The notes: generated by a model from the letters alone, not told the origin. A stretch of 64,000 nt of DNA from Vibrio algivorus (GCF_002218005.2 NZ_AP018678.1:1922001-1986000), one strand, 5' to 3'. Positions 17,404-26,323 are shown, numbered from the stretch's first letter. Made by a program: numbers and translations.

Positions 17404-18526
17404 AATAATGAATAACACTACGGATGCTTTTACCTTCATGCATCAAATCAAAAGCATCATTGATATCTTCTAATCCCATAGTATGCGTAATAAAGTCATT
17501 TAACTTAAATTCACCATTCATGTAGCGCTCTACGTAATCAGGTAGCTGTGAACGTCCTTTTACGCCGCCAAATGCCGAACCTTTCCATACCCGCCCAGTA
17601 ACGAGTTGAAACGGACGGGTTGAGATCTCTTGCCCAGCACCTGCTACACCAATGATGATCGATTCGCCCCAGCCTTTGTGGCAACACTCAAGCGCTGAAC
17701 GCATTAGGTGTACATTGCCAACACATTCAAAGGAGTAGTCAACGCCGCCATCGGTCATTTCAACGATCACTTCTTGAATTGGCTTATCGAAATCTTTTGG
17801 ATTCACCACGTCGGTCGCGCCTAGTTTTTTAGCAAGATCGAATTTTGATTCATTGATATCAATGGCAATAATTCGGCCTGCTTTTGCCATTGTCGAGCCA
17901 ATGATCGCAGATAAACCAATGCCGCCAAGACCAAAAATGGCCACCGTATCCCCCGGTTGAACTTTTGCGGTATTGGTTACTGCCCCCATACCCGTAGTTA
18001 CGCCACAACCAAGTAAGCAAACTTCTTTTAAGTCTGCTTGTGGATTAATTTTGGCTAATGAGACTTCCGGTAGGACCGTATATTCAGAGAACGTCGAGGT
18101 ACCCATATAATGATAAATCGGCTCGCCATTAATAGAAAAACGGGTTGTACCATCTGGCATTAACCCTTTACCTTGCGTTTCACGAACTGAAGAACACAAG
18201 TTGGTTTTGCCTGAAGTACAGAATTTACATTCGCCACATTCTGCGGTGTATAACGGAATAACATGATCACCCACTTGAACCGAGGTTACTCCTTCCCCTA
18301 CAGACTCAACAATACCGCCACCTTCATGGCCTAAAATGGCTGGAAATACGCCTTCTGGATCATCACCCGATAAGGTAAATGCATCGGTATGACAAACACC
18401 TGTGGCAATAATTTTCACACGTACTTCACCTGCTTGTGGAGGCATTACATCAACGGTTTCCATCTTTAAAGGCTCACCGGCTTTCCACGCTACGGCTGCG
18501 CGTGACTTAATTACTTGTACTGTCAT
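17402..18526 (-). CDS. frmA: S-(hydroxymethyl)glutathione dehydrogenase / class III alcohol dehydrogenase
   Basis: Zinc- and NAD-dependent enzyme of 374 residues that oxidises S-hydroxymethylglutathione to S-formylglutathione. GVCHTDAFTLSG and GHEGGGIVE carry the catalytic zinc ligands, CGECKFCTSGKTNLC the structural zinc, and GLGGIGLSAI the NAD fold. Its product is the substrate of FghA, encoded next. The divergent LysR gene 150 bp away is the likely regulator, instead of the FrmR repressor of E. coli. The TAA stop is shared with the edge of the ERIC-like element. Confidence 0.97.
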   Translation of the reverse strand: MTVQVIKSRAAVAWKAGEPLKMETVDVMPPQAGEVRVKIIATGVCHTDAFTLSGDDPEGVFPAILGHEGGGIVESVGEGVTSVQVGDHVIPLYTAECGECKFCTSGKTNLCSSVRETQGKGLMPDGTTRFSINGEPIYHYMGTSTFSEYTVLPEVSLAKINPQADLKEVCLLGCGVTTGMGAVTNTAKVQPGDTVAIFGLGGIGLSAIIGSTMAKAGRIIAIDINESKFDLAKKLGATDVVNPKDFDKPIQEVIVEMTDGGVDYSFECVGNVHLMRSALECCHKGWGESIIIGVAGAGQEISTRPFQLVTGRVWKGSAFGGVKGRSQLPDYVERYMNGEFKLNDFITHTMGLEDINDAFDLMHEGKSIRSVIHY

Positions 18527-18682
18527 TTCAATTCCTTATTGAGAATATTAATAATGTTTTTTTAATTGCTTTCAGTATAGTCAAGCTCACCTAAATGATA
18601 AGGATTTTATTTGCAAAACACTTTTACTAATAGGTAATAATAGATAGGATATAGTGTCGATTGATACATATAGGTGATAAAT

Positions 18683-19537
18683 ATGCAGTGGCAAGGAATA
18701 TCGGAATTTGTAGCAGTGGCTGAAACCGGTAGCTTTACTTTGGCTGCCAAACACCTATCGGTATCGACCGCGCAAATTAGCCGTCAGGTGAATCAGCTAG
18801 AAAAACGCCTATCGGTAAAATTGTTTTATCGCACTACTCGTCAAGTTAAGCTCACCGACATTGGGCAGAATTACTTTGAACAATGTCAGGCTATTTTAGA
18901 GCAACTGAAAGAAGCCGAACTGTCCGTCACCAACCTTAATCATAGTCTGCAAGGTCAGCTTAAAGTTTCGGTGCCAATCGCCTACGGTGAAAGTCATATT
19001 GCGCCGTTAATTAATGACTTCTGTTTGCTGTATCCAGACTTGAATATCGAGCTTTGGTTAACCAATCAGTTAGTCGATCTGACCGAAGAAAAAGTCGATC
19101 TGGCGATCCGCTTAGGCGCGTTAGATGATTCAAGTATGATGGCGAAAAAATTACGTCCAAGGCAGCAATATCTCTGCGCCTCGCCCAAATACTTACGACA
19201 ATATGGTCAACCAGAATCGCTAAACGATCTCAAGCATCATAATTGCCTAGTGGGCACCCTAGATTATTGGCGTTTTCATAATAGGAAGCTAACCGTAAAT
19301 GGCTCGTTAAAGTGCAACAATGGTTATGCATTACTCGATGCGGCACTCAAAGGTATAGGTATCGTTCAGCTTCCTGATTACTACGTAGAAAGTTATGTCG
19401 AATCAGGTCAATTGGTCGCAATCTTGCCTCACCTACAAACAAAAAATGATGGTGTGTGGGCGGTCTACCCTCACAACCATCATTTATCAACTAAGGTTCG
19501 TTTACTGCTCGATTATCTAGATAAGCATTTAAATTAA
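18683..19537 (+). CDS. LysR family transcriptional regulator
   Basis: Protein of 284 residues. The N-terminal winged helix-turn-helix covers residues about 4-62 (FVAVAETGSFTLAAKHLSVS then TAQISRQVNQLEKRL), and the rest is a periplasmic-binding-like effector domain. ATG 18683 is preferred over the GTG nine bases upstream because AGGTGA lies 5 nt before it. It is divergent from frmA and so probably controls the frmA-fghA pathway in response to formaldehyde or a related compound; that link is inferred from position only. Confidence 0.92.
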   Translation: MQWQGISEFVAVAETGSFTLAAKHLSVSTAQISRQVNQLEKRLSVKLFYRTTRQVKLTDIGQNYFEQCQAILEQLKEAELSVTNLNHSLQGQLKVSVPIAYGESHIAPLINDFCLLYPDLNIELWLTNQLVDLTEEKVDLAIRLGALDDSSMMAKKLRPRQQYLCASPKYLRQYGQPESLNDLKHHNCLVGTLDYWRFHNRKLTVNGSLKCNNGYALLDAALKGIGIVQLPDYYVESYVESGQLVAILPHLQTKNDGVWAVYPHNHHLSTKVRLLLDYLDKHLN

Positions 19538-19539
19538 AT

Positions 19540-20370
19540 TCATTTCGGCTTATTCATCTCAGCAAGTGTCGCTTGCAATTGATCGAGTTTTTGATGCAAC
19601 GCCTGCATTTCTTGCGAAGTCGCCATGGTATCTGCATCGGGGTTTTGCTCTTCACGTAGTTGCTTATGTTCTTCTGACATCACTTCCAAAATAGTACCGA
19701 CCATCATATTTAAGAAAATGAACGCAGTCAGAAAGATAAAGGTTAAGTAGTAGATCCAACTCAGTGAGTAGACTTCCATGGTTTCATACATCACATCAGT
19801 CCAATCCTCAAAGGTTGCCACCCGGAACAGGGTTAGCATTGAGATCGACACATCACTCCACAAAGTTGGGTTAATGTTGGCGAACAACATGCTGCCGATT
19901 GCGGCGTAAATGTAGAAGATCACGAACATTAATAATCCAATATACCCCATCTGAGGAATCGCTTTTATCAATGCATTTACCAGTACCCGTAACTCCGGCA
20001 CCATGGAAACCAAACGCAATACACGGAAGATACGTAGTAGTCTAGCGATAAGGATGGTCGAGCCAGCCGCTGGATATAAGCTACCGATAACAATAATGGT
20101 ATCGAAAATATTCCAGCCCTTTTTAAAGAAAGCGCGGATGCCATCACTGGCGAGATAACGGATCACTAATTCCACTAAAAAGAATACCGTGATCGCGATA
20201 TCCATGATATTGAGTGCCGACTCCATAGCCGGAGGTAAAGAATAGGTATGAGCACCAACCGTTAAAGCTGAAATAATGATCACAGCAATCACAAACCATT
20301 GAAAACTCTTACTTTGATCGATGCGTTTGAAAGCTCGCTGAAAGTGCGAAAAGGTAGACGTTTGTTCCAA
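19540..20370 (-). CDS. Voltage-gated cation channel subunit (BacNav-like) with Cav-like filter
   Basis: Ion-transport-domain protein of 276 residues, the single-domain six-helix type that forms tetramers. S4 carries arginines at every third position (R110, R113, R116, R119). The pore loop ends TLFRVATFEDWTD: filter T186-F-E-D-W-T-D192. Compared with the NavAb filter TLESWSM it has acidic residues at two extra positions, as in engineered calcium-selective CavAb (TLDDWSD). The S6 segment FLNMMVGTILEVMSEE and a C-terminal heptad region (about 253-272) for tetramerisation follow. Ion selectivity is inferred. It starts 107 bp after thiE on the same strand but is probably its own unit. Confidence 0.9.
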   Translation of the reverse strand: MEQTSTFSHFQRAFKRIDQSKSFQWFVIAVIIISALTVGAHTYSLPPAMESALNIMDIAITVFFLVELVIRYLASDGIRAFFKKGWNIFDTIIVIGSLYPAAGSTILIARLLRIFRVLRLVSMVPELRVLVNALIKAIPQMGYIGLLMFVIFYIYAAIGSMLFANINPTLWSDVSISMLTLFRVATFEDWTDVMYETMEVYSLSWIYYLTFIFLTAFIFLNMMVGTILEVMSEEHKQLREEQNPDADTMATSQEMQALHQKLDQLQATLAEMNKPK

Positions 20371-20431
20371 GAAGTTATCCCTTAAGAATATATACTCACA
20401 TCATGATAAGTGGATTCTCGGCATAACAAAG

Positions 20432-20470
20432 TGAATAGACGTAACAGAGTATTACCTGCACGTCTATTCA
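20432..20470 (-). terminator. Hairpin downstream of thiE
   Basis: Perfect 11-bp inverted repeat TGAATAGACGT/ACGTCTATTCA (20432-20442 with 20460-20470). On the minus strand it follows the thiE stop and is followed by a weakly T-rich stretch, so it may end the thiamine operon before the channel gene. Confidence 0.5.
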
Positions 20471-20477
20471 ATAACAA

Positions 20478-21092
20478 TTAACTCATTAAACCTAACAAAT
20501 ATTTGGCCGCCGCTTGAGGATCTTGCGCATGACTAATGGCGGAAACCAACGCCAAACCATGTACGCCTGTCGCACTTAATTGCGGAATATTAGCTTCATT
20601 AATACCACCGATAGCCACAATAGGTAATTGAGTCGTACTGAGCGCCTTTTTCAATCCCTCAATTCCCCAATGGTTTTTAGTATTGGTTTTAGTCGGTGTA
20701 GCAAAAATGGCGCTTAAACCTATGTAGTCAATTGGCAAACTATCTGCTTGGGCAAGTTGCTGCTCGTTCTCAATCGACAAACCAAGGATCTTATTCGGGC
20801 CGATTAACCGCCGAGCGATTTCAGCAGGCATATCCGACTGACCTAAGTGCACGCCATCAGCATCAATCGCCAATGCGACATCCACTCGATCATTGATAAT
20901 TAAAGGCACACCACTCCCGGCTAAAATATCTTTGACCGCTTGCGCCCGTTCGATAAAAGCTCGCACATCACCATGCTTTTCACGCACTTGCACCATAGTA
21001 ACCCCACCAAGTACCGCTTCACTCACTACATGTTTCAGTGTGGCTAAATCTTGTTGATCATCGGTGACTAAATACAAACGATAGTCGCTCAT
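20478..21092 (-). CDS. thiE: Thiamine phosphate synthase
   Basis: TIM-barrel enzyme of 204 residues that joins HMP-PP and the thiazole phosphate to make thiamine phosphate. LYLVTDDQ at the N-terminus, QVREKHGD, VDGVHLGQSDMPAE and the phosphate-binding AIGGINEAN are all present. Last gene of the thi operon, 9 bp after thiM. With ThiM and TenA but no ThiC or ThiG here, this operon is for salvage. Confidence 0.96.
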   Translation of the reverse strand: MSDYRLYLVTDDQQDLATLKHVVSEAVLGGVTMVQVREKHGDVRAFIERAQAVKDILAGSGVPLIINDRVDVALAIDADGVHLGQSDMPAEIARRLIGPNKILGLSIENEQQLAQADSLPIDYIGLSAIFATPTKTNTKNHWGIEGLKKALSTTQLPIVAIGGINEANIPQLSATGVHGLALVSAISHAQDPQAAAKYLLGLMS

Positions 21093-21101
21093 TACACTTC
21101 C

Positions 21102-21911
21102 TTATTCGACACGCTCTCGGTTTAAAGGCTCTAATTTAAGACGCTGCCTCATCGTTTGCTCATCCAACTGATATAACTCATCTAACAATGCCATTTGTAG
21201 ACTACCTGGACCGCGTGCTTGTTCTGCCGCGATCTCACCTACCACACCAAGCACCGCCGCAGCCGCTAAACCGGACTCATCCCCTACAGCGGCAAACGCA
21301 CCTGTCAAAGCACTAAGCGTACAGCCCATCCCTGTCACGCAGGGCATCATTGAGTGGCCATTGTTGAGTTTTACGGTTTGTGTATTACTCACTATGTAGT
21401 CGGTTTCACCGGAGATCACGACACTCGCACCATACTCATTAACCAAGAAACCGGCTGCCGTTAATGCTGTATCGCTACTATCTAAAGCATCGACGCCTTT
21501 GCTTTGAGCTTGCTCACCCGCTAATGCAATAACTTCAGAGGCATTAGCACGGATGATCAACCGATTAGCTAACTGAGCTATTTGCCGTGACGTGTTGGTA
21601 CGTAGTTGGCTGGCACCACACCCCACCGGATCCAGCACCACTATTTTATTGTGAAGATTGGCTTGCTCAACTGCAAATATCATTCGCTTTGTCCAAGCAC
21701 TATCGAGCGTGCCAATATTCACCACTAGAGCACCAGCAAATGACATCATCTCTGCCATTTCTTGTTTTGAATGTGCCATTATTGGAGATGCACCGATTGC
21801 CAATAGCGCATTGGCGGTATTATTCATCACAACATAGTTGGTAATATTCACCACCAATGGCTTCTGTTCACGTAATGCGGTTAATGCTTGAGTAATTTGT
21901 TCGATTAACAT
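21102..21911 (-). CDS. thiM: Hydroxyethylthiazole kinase
   Basis: Ribokinase-like enzyme of 269 residues that phosphorylates 4-methyl-5-hydroxyethylthiazole from broken-down thiamine, giving the second substrate of ThiE. Signatures: KPLVVNITNYVVMNNTANAL, VLDPVGCGAS and the phosphate-transfer loop PCVTGMGCTLSALTGAF. Between tenA (13 bp) and thiE (9 bp). Confidence 0.96.
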   Translation of the reverse strand: MLIEQITQALTALREQKPLVVNITNYVVMNNTANALLAIGASPIMAHSKQEMAEMMSFAGALVVNIGTLDSAWTKRMIFAVEQANLHNKIVVLDPVGCGASQLRTNTSRQIAQLANRLIIRANASEVIALAGEQAQSKGVDALDSSDTALTAAGFLVNEYGASVVISGETDYIVSNTQTVKLNNGHSMMPCVTGMGCTLSALTGAFAAVGDESGLAAAAVLGVVGEIAAEQARGPGSLQMALLDELYQLDEQTMRQRLKLEPLNRERVE

Positions 21912-21924
21912 GTTAATTCTCCAA

Positions 21925-22593
21925 CTAGCCCTGTTTAACGTTTAATCCTTGCTGCCAAAAAGCCACCTCCATACGGGTTGCGGTTTTAAATACTTCAATC
22001 AAGTTTCGGCCACGCTGACTATTAATATCAATTTCGGCTAACAGTTGATTAAAGTGCTCCGCTCCACTTGCCACACCAGACTGAAACTCTTCGCCGCCAT
22101 ATAAATTTATCCAACTTGCATAAGGATTGCCTTCCAAAACGGTATCGGCATCTTCGATCAATCTTTTACCAATCACGGCATAACCAATCGAACAAGGCGC
22201 TAAAGCGGCATAAAGATCGACGAGATCTCCCGTCATACCGGCATCAAGTACATAACGGGTATAGGCGACTGTGCCAAAATCTTCTGGCTCATTTTCCAAA
22301 TCACTTTCAGTTAATCCCCATTGACCGCAATACGTCACATGGTGCGATAATTCAGAATCAAGTAGACCTTGTACCGTAGGTAGAGCGCGGCGCATATCAT
22401 CTAGAGTTCGTGATTTGTAAATGGCCAACGCATAAGCTCGTGCGTATTGTTTTAAGAATAAAAAATCTTGTTTTAAGTAGTGTAAAAAGCACGGTTGAGC
22501 CAGAGTGCCTTTTGCCAATTGCTCAACAAAAGCATGTTTGGTGTATTGCTGCCAATCTTGCTGACAAGCGTCGATCAAATCTTGGTATTTCAT
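21925..22593 (-). CDS. tenA: Aminopyrimidine aminohydrolase / thiaminase II
   Basis: All-helical enzyme of 222 residues that deaminates aminomethylpyrimidine degradation products of thiamine to HMP. The active-site cysteine is C134 in LAPCSIGYAVIG, and YGGEEFQSGV holds the conserved glutamate. It stands between the pyrimidine transporter genes and the kinases of the salvage route, which matches the known thiXYZ-tenA arrangement for uptake of formylaminopyrimidine. Confidence 0.95.
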   Translation of the reverse strand: MKYQDLIDACQQDWQQYTKHAFVEQLAKGTLAQPCFLHYLKQDFLFLKQYARAYALAIYKSRTLDDMRRALPTVQGLLDSELSHHVTYCGQWGLTESDLENEPEDFGTVAYTRYVLDAGMTGDLVDLYAALAPCSIGYAVIGKRLIEDADTVLEGNPYASWINLYGGEEFQSGVASGAEHFNQLLAEIDINSQRGRNLIEVFKTATRMEVAFWQQGLNVKQG

Positions 22594-22667
22594 AATATGG
22601 TTGTCTCAAATTGGTGATATCGAATTAACTGAATCTTTTAACTTAGTCTTATAACTCAGCCTCTTAA

Positions 22668-23615
22668 CTAAAGATTCGGTACGTAATCTTTTGCTTTTGG
22701 TAGCGTCTCGATGATTTTTTTATCGAACATAAACTTGGCGTAATCATCATAACGTTTGAGATCGACCGCTGATGGACGCAGTGCAAAACGGGTTAACGTA
22801 TCCTGCCAAGCTCGATGATTAAGCTCGTTATCTAGTGTATCGGGTGCGTAGGCGACAAACTCTTTCCACGAGGTTTCTGGGTGGTTAACGATATAAGTGG
22901 TGGCTTGTTGTAGCGCAGTATTGAAAGCCTGGATCTTCTCTTTATCGTAGCTTTTAGCATTGGCAACAAACACTAACTCATCATAGGCAGGCACTCCATG
23001 TTCTTCAGGGTAGAAAGATTTGGCTTTATAGCCTTCTAGTGCTAACTGATTGCTTTCAAAATTGCGTAGACCTCCCCAAATAGCATCAACCTTGCCAGAA
23101 GCTAATGAAGACGATAACGCCCAACCAACATTGATCATTTGTACATCGGAAAGTTGAACGCCCTCTTGCGCTAACATAGTGCCAACGGTTGCCCCTTCAT
23201 TGCCGGAAATAGCAATGCCGATCTTCTTACCTTTAAGGTCTGCAAGCTTTTCATTCTTTCCGTTATCAAGCACCATCAAAGTATTAAGCGGTGTGGCAAT
23301 AAGGGTTGCCGAGCGAATTAAAGGCAAACCAGCAGCGACATCAATGGTTAAACTCGGTTGGTATGAAATCGCCATATCAACCTTGCCTGCCGCTACCAAC
23401 TTAGCCGGAGTACTCGGATCCGCAGGTTCTTGAATATTGACTTTTAATCCCTGTTGTTTGAAATAGCCCCGCTCTTTAGCAATCACAATGGGGCCATGAT
23501 TTGGATTGACGAACCAATCCAACATTAAAGTCATTTCTTTGTCTGCGGCAAGCGCATTAGCCGAAATAAGCGAGGTAACTAAAGTGACAACGCTGATCAA
23601 TTTGTTTATTTTCAC
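22668..23615 (-). CDS. thiY: Pyrimidine-precursor ABC transporter, periplasmic binding protein
   Basis: NMT1/THI5-like solute-binding protein of 315 residues, with a signal peptide of about 23 residues ending ANALA. It begins DKEMTLMLDWFVNPNHGPIV, typical of ThiY proteins that bind N-formyl-4-amino-5-aminomethyl-2-methylpyrimidine. GNEGATVGTMLAQEG is the ligand-loop region. It lies between the permease gene and tenA. Binding of HMP rather than the formyl compound is possible. Confidence 0.9.
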   Translation of the reverse strand: MKINKLISVVTLVTSLISANALAADKEMTLMLDWFVNPNHGPIVIAKERGYFKQQGLKVNIQEPADPSTPAKLVAAGKVDMAISYQPSLTIDVAAGLPLIRSATLIATPLNTLMVLDNGKNEKLADLKGKKIGIAISGNEGATVGTMLAQEGVQLSDVQMINVGWALSSSLASGKVDAIWGGLRNFESNQLALEGYKAKSFYPEEHGVPAYDELVFVANAKSYDKEKIQAFNTALQQATTYIVNHPETSWKEFVAYAPDTLDNELNHRAWQDTLTRFALRPSAVDLKRYDDYAKFMFDKKIIETLPKAKDYVPNL

Positions 23616-23698
23616 GAATCATTCCTTATTAAATAGTCCTGTTGGTTTACGATATATTAGGGTCTGTTGCCTAGTTATTGGCTTTCCCAAGGGCCTAA

Positions 23699-24499
23699 TC
23701 ATTTGCTTTCCCAAGGAATAGCCGCTTTCAATAATTTATCGGTGAGGAAATACAAGGAGATCGACAGCATTGCCAAAATAAATAATGCGGCAAACATTTC
23801 ATCGATAATCATCCGAGCGTTAGCTTGTAACATTAAATACCCTAAGCCTTCACTCGACCCTACCCACTCCCCGACTACCGCTCCAATTGGTGCGATCACT
23901 ACTGCAACACGAATCCCAGAAGCTAATGTTGGCAACGCCGCTGGTAATTGAATATGACGTAACAACTGCCACTTAGAAGCGCCCATGGTTTTGGCAAGAT
24001 CAAGATAACCCGTTGGGGTATTACGCAAACCGTCATAACAACAAGTGGTCACAGGAAAGAATATAATGATGGCTGCCATGACAACTTTCGATGCAATGCC
24101 ATATCCGAGCCAAAGCATGAGTACTGGCGCAATGGCAAAGACTGGAATCGCTTGGCTAGCAATAAGAATCGGTAATAACCAACGTTTGAGCGGTTCAAAC
24201 ATCAACATTTGTAAGGCGAATAGCAATCCCATCGATAAACCAAGTGCAAGACCTAACAAAATTTCCTGTGCAGTCACCCAAGTGTGTTTAAGCAAGACAT
24301 CATATCGAGTGACGAGTTTGTCCAGTACATCAACAGGCGCAGGCAAAATAAAACTCGGCATATCAAACATAACGACAATCAATTGCCACAAGCCGAGAAT
24401 CACCACAACCGTAACTAACAAACGTAACGCAGGATGAGTCACCCGCTCTTTTTGACTCACTCGGCGAGAAAGTGATTGGTATTGAGTCATCTCACTCAT
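23699..24499 (-). CDS. thiX: Thiamine-precursor ABC transporter permease
   Basis: Inner-membrane permease of 266 residues with about six hydrophobic segments, of the taurine/nitrate/ThiX class. The EAA-type coupling loop is TMGASKWQLLRHIQLPAALP. ATG 24499 was chosen because GGAG lies 7 nt upstream and it overlaps the thiZ stop by 8 nt; the longer frame lies within thiZ. Confidence 0.92.
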   Translation of the reverse strand: MSEMTQYQSLSRRVSQKERVTHPALRLLVTVVVILGLWQLIVVMFDMPSFILPAPVDVLDKLVTRYDVLLKHTWVTAQEILLGLALGLSMGLLFALQMLMFEPLKRWLLPILIASQAIPVFAIAPVLMLWLGYGIASKVVMAAIIIFFPVTTCCYDGLRNTPTGYLDLAKTMGASKWQLLRHIQLPAALPTLASGIRVAVVIAPIGAVVGEWVGSSEGLGYLMLQANARMIIDEMFAALFILAMLSISLYFLTDKLLKAAIPWESK

Positions 24500-25325
24500 A
24501 ATCTTTCTCCAACTGCTGCAAAATCGCATGTTGTAAGGCGGCACACTCACCATCCAGCACACGAGGAATAGCTGACTCTGGCACAGCAAGGGGTTGCGCT
24601 TTGGCCGGGCTTCCTTGCAGCACATACAATTGATTGGCTAGCCGAACCGCTTCTTGCGGATCATGAGTAATCAAAACCACCGTTTTATCTTTCAATAAAT
24701 CGGCTGATAAAGTCTGTAATTTGTGGCGAGTCACTGCATCTAATGCGGAGAAAGGTTCATCCATCAAAACGACGGGCTTGTCTTGCATTAAGGTGCGAGC
24801 AAGTGCGACACGTTGCCTCATCCCACCTGAAAGTTGATCCGGCTTGGCATAGCAATAATCCACCAGCCCTACTTGCTGTAATAGTTTGAGCGCACGTGGC
24901 TGATCTTTATGTAAGTCGCGTTGTGAATGATTAAAGCGCGAACTTAAACACACGTTATCCAACACATTGAGCCACGGCAGCAGCAGATCTTGCTGAGCCA
25001 TATACGCGATATGTTCAGTTAAAAGTAAGTTATCGGTAGTAATCAGCTCGCCCTGCCACTCAACTTTGTCATCTAATAAACCCGCTAGGTAGCGAAGAAT
25101 CGTCGTTTTACCGCAGCCACTTCGGCCCAGCAACACCGTCCATTGCCCAGCTGGAATCGTCATATTAATGCCTGAAAGCGTCGGCGCTTGGCTATCCTTA
25201 TATTGCAAACAAGCGTTAATAAGCTGAATGCCGATGGTTTTAGTCGGCATTGCACTAGAAGACGTAGTTTCAAGAGACGTTGTTCTAGGAGCTGTCGCTC
25301 TAGGAGACGTAGCTTTAGTCGACAT
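24492..25325 (-). CDS. thiZ: Thiamine-precursor ABC transporter ATP-binding protein
   Basis: ABC ATPase of 277 residues: Walker A GRSGCGKTT, signature LSGGMRQRVALA, Walker B VVLMDEPFSALDA and switch H in VVLITHDPQEA. It drives import with ThiX and ThiY. The first 25 residues are an unusual Thr/Ser-rich stretch made of 5-residue repeats (ATSPR, ATAPR, TTSLE, TTSSS) encoded by four 15-bp units. ATG 25325 has a modest AGGT 9 nt upstream; the next in-frame ATG (codon 26) has no SD, so the repeat is probably translated. The start overlaps an upstream small ORF by 11 nt. Confidence 0.93.
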   Translation of the reverse strand: MSTKATSPRATAPRTTSLETTSSSAMPTKTIGIQLINACLQYKDSQAPTLSGINMTIPAGQWTVLLGRSGCGKTTILRYLAGLLDDKVEWQGELITTDNLLLTEHIAYMAQQDLLLPWLNVLDNVCLSSRFNHSQRDLHKDQPRALKLLQQVGLVDYCYAKPDQLSGGMRQRVALARTLMQDKPVVLMDEPFSALDAVTRHKLQTLSADLLKDKTVVLITHDPQEAVRLANQLYVLQGSPAKAQPLAVPESAIPRVLDGECAALQHAILQQLEKDYE

Positions 25326-25482
25326 AACTAAAACCTAACGTTATCGCAATGGTATTACGCTGGATTATCGATAAGCGAGTTAAGCTGACATGATGAGCTG
25401 CTGAGATCACAGGCACACAAGGGGCTTGGAATAAAAATATTTGTATTTGTTGAGGATTACGCGGTATTGAAGAATTCGCCAT
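25315..25482 (-). CDS. Possible 55-residue leader ORF between TPP riboswitch and thiZ
   Basis: ORF of 55 codons whose ATG (25482) is preceded by AGGAG with 5-nt spacing, the best ribosome site in this leader. It ends TAA inside thiZ (11-nt overlap), the geometry of translational coupling. The product begins MANSSIPRNPQQIQIFLFQA and resembles nothing I recognise; its middle is hydrophobic. It could be a real small gene, a leader peptide, or chance. A 15-codon longer frame lacks an SD. Confidence 0.4.
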   Translation of the reverse strand: MANSSIPRNPQQIQIFLFQAPCVPVISAAHHVSLTRLSIIQRNTIAITLGFSYVD

Positions 25483-25591
25483 TGCCACTCCTATTACCGA
25501 CGTATAGGAACTGACTTTGGCCGTCATTGGGAAGGATCGAGGATCAGATTCGCAAAGGTTACCGATATGATTCGGCGAATGGCAAAGCGTT

Positions 25592-25674
25592 ATAGTTCCC
25601 TACGTCAGTGCTAACTGAATCAGGTTCTACGGGTCTCGAATTTCGATCTCAGCCAATACTGGCCCCCCGACTAT
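25592..25674 (-). ncRNA. TPP riboswitch (THI element)
   Basis: On the minus strand the aptamer shows the conserved blocks GGCTGAGA, GAGACCCG, GAACCTGAT and CGTAGGGAAC, with closing stem P1 formed by ATAGT and ACTAT at the two ends (25670-25674 with 25592-25596). It lies about 270 nt before thiZ and should shut down the thi operon when thiamine pyrophosphate is plentiful. Downstream, ATTCGC/GCGAAT around 25546-25583 may be part of the switching platform. Confidence 0.95.
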
Positions 25675-26322
25675 TACGCACAAATCATAACAGGACATTT
25701 ACATCAGTAACATGCTTTTTTGATAATAACGCCTATTTATGAGAAGTCGCTACTTGGCTTGCAATCACTTTTCGTCAAGCGAGTAGCATGGCCGAACGCA
25801 CATTATTGGATTGTCATTCCAGCCGAGCCTAAGCGAGAGCAGGAATCTAATTATCAGGTACTGAATATTGGAATAGCTTTTTCTTTAGGCACATACAACT
25901 AAGGGAGGGTTGGTGTGAGTAACTTATTTATGCCCCGAAATCACTTAATGATCCAAGTGTTAGCTCCCCTCAAACTCGTCATCCCGGAAACGAGGGACGA
26001 GTTATCCGGGATCTCTCACACCAATGAAACTTGCGTGAAAGCGAGACCCCGCATCTTCTTCGCCTAGGCTCATGTGCGGGGTGACGGAGGGGGAAACTCA
26101 TTTTTGCCCCAAAGTGAGTTAGAAAGAGTACTGAGAAAATCCACAGTTCTTCACTATGAGTTGGCTTTGGTGAACTATACGGATTATTTCCGCATTTTAT
26201 GCTGAGTGAATATGAGATAAATCTTACTTTATGAATAAATTTAGTTGTTTAGCTTGCTGTTACAAAAAGTGACTGGGAAGATAGACGGAAAGACTATATG
26301 GATTTTTTCCGTCTATTAAATT
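25675..26322. other. Gene-free stretch with REP-like palindromes
   Basis: No ORF with coding character. REP-like units: 25813-25848 (GTCATTCC/GGAATCT), 25981-26012 (ATCCCGGA/TCCGGGAT) and 26046-26082 (ACCCCGCA/TGCGGGGT). A sequence near 26173 (ACTATACGGATTATTTCC) recurs diverged at 26293 (ACTATATGGATTTTTTCC); the second lies in a perfect 10-bp hairpin ATAGACGGAA/TTCCGTCTAT (26281-26316) just before the first cassette boundary. Confidence 0.6.
26017..26080. repeat. 64-bp direct repeat, copy 1 (left flank of cassette island)
   Basis: Differs at 2 of 64 positions from 27891-27954, in the same orientation. Similarity continues more weakly on both sides (25977-26085 against 27850-27957). It contains the ACCCCGCA/TGCGGGGT palindrome of a REP-like unit. 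The two copies bracket the cassette genes. Confidence 0.9.
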
Positions 26323-26323
26323 G

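Noticed and set aside
24045..24437. 130-codon plus-strand ORF inside thiX
   Set aside because: Antisense to a clear permease gene; no SD or homology.
25720..25902. 60-codon plus-strand ORF in the gap next to the riboswitch
   Set aside because: Runs through a REP-like unit, no good ribosome site, no protein-like features.
26281..26316. A second attC just before cassette A
   Set aside because: A perfect hairpin is present, but there is no inverse core (RYYYAAC) or VCR-like arm; it looks more like a terminator or duplicated segment.
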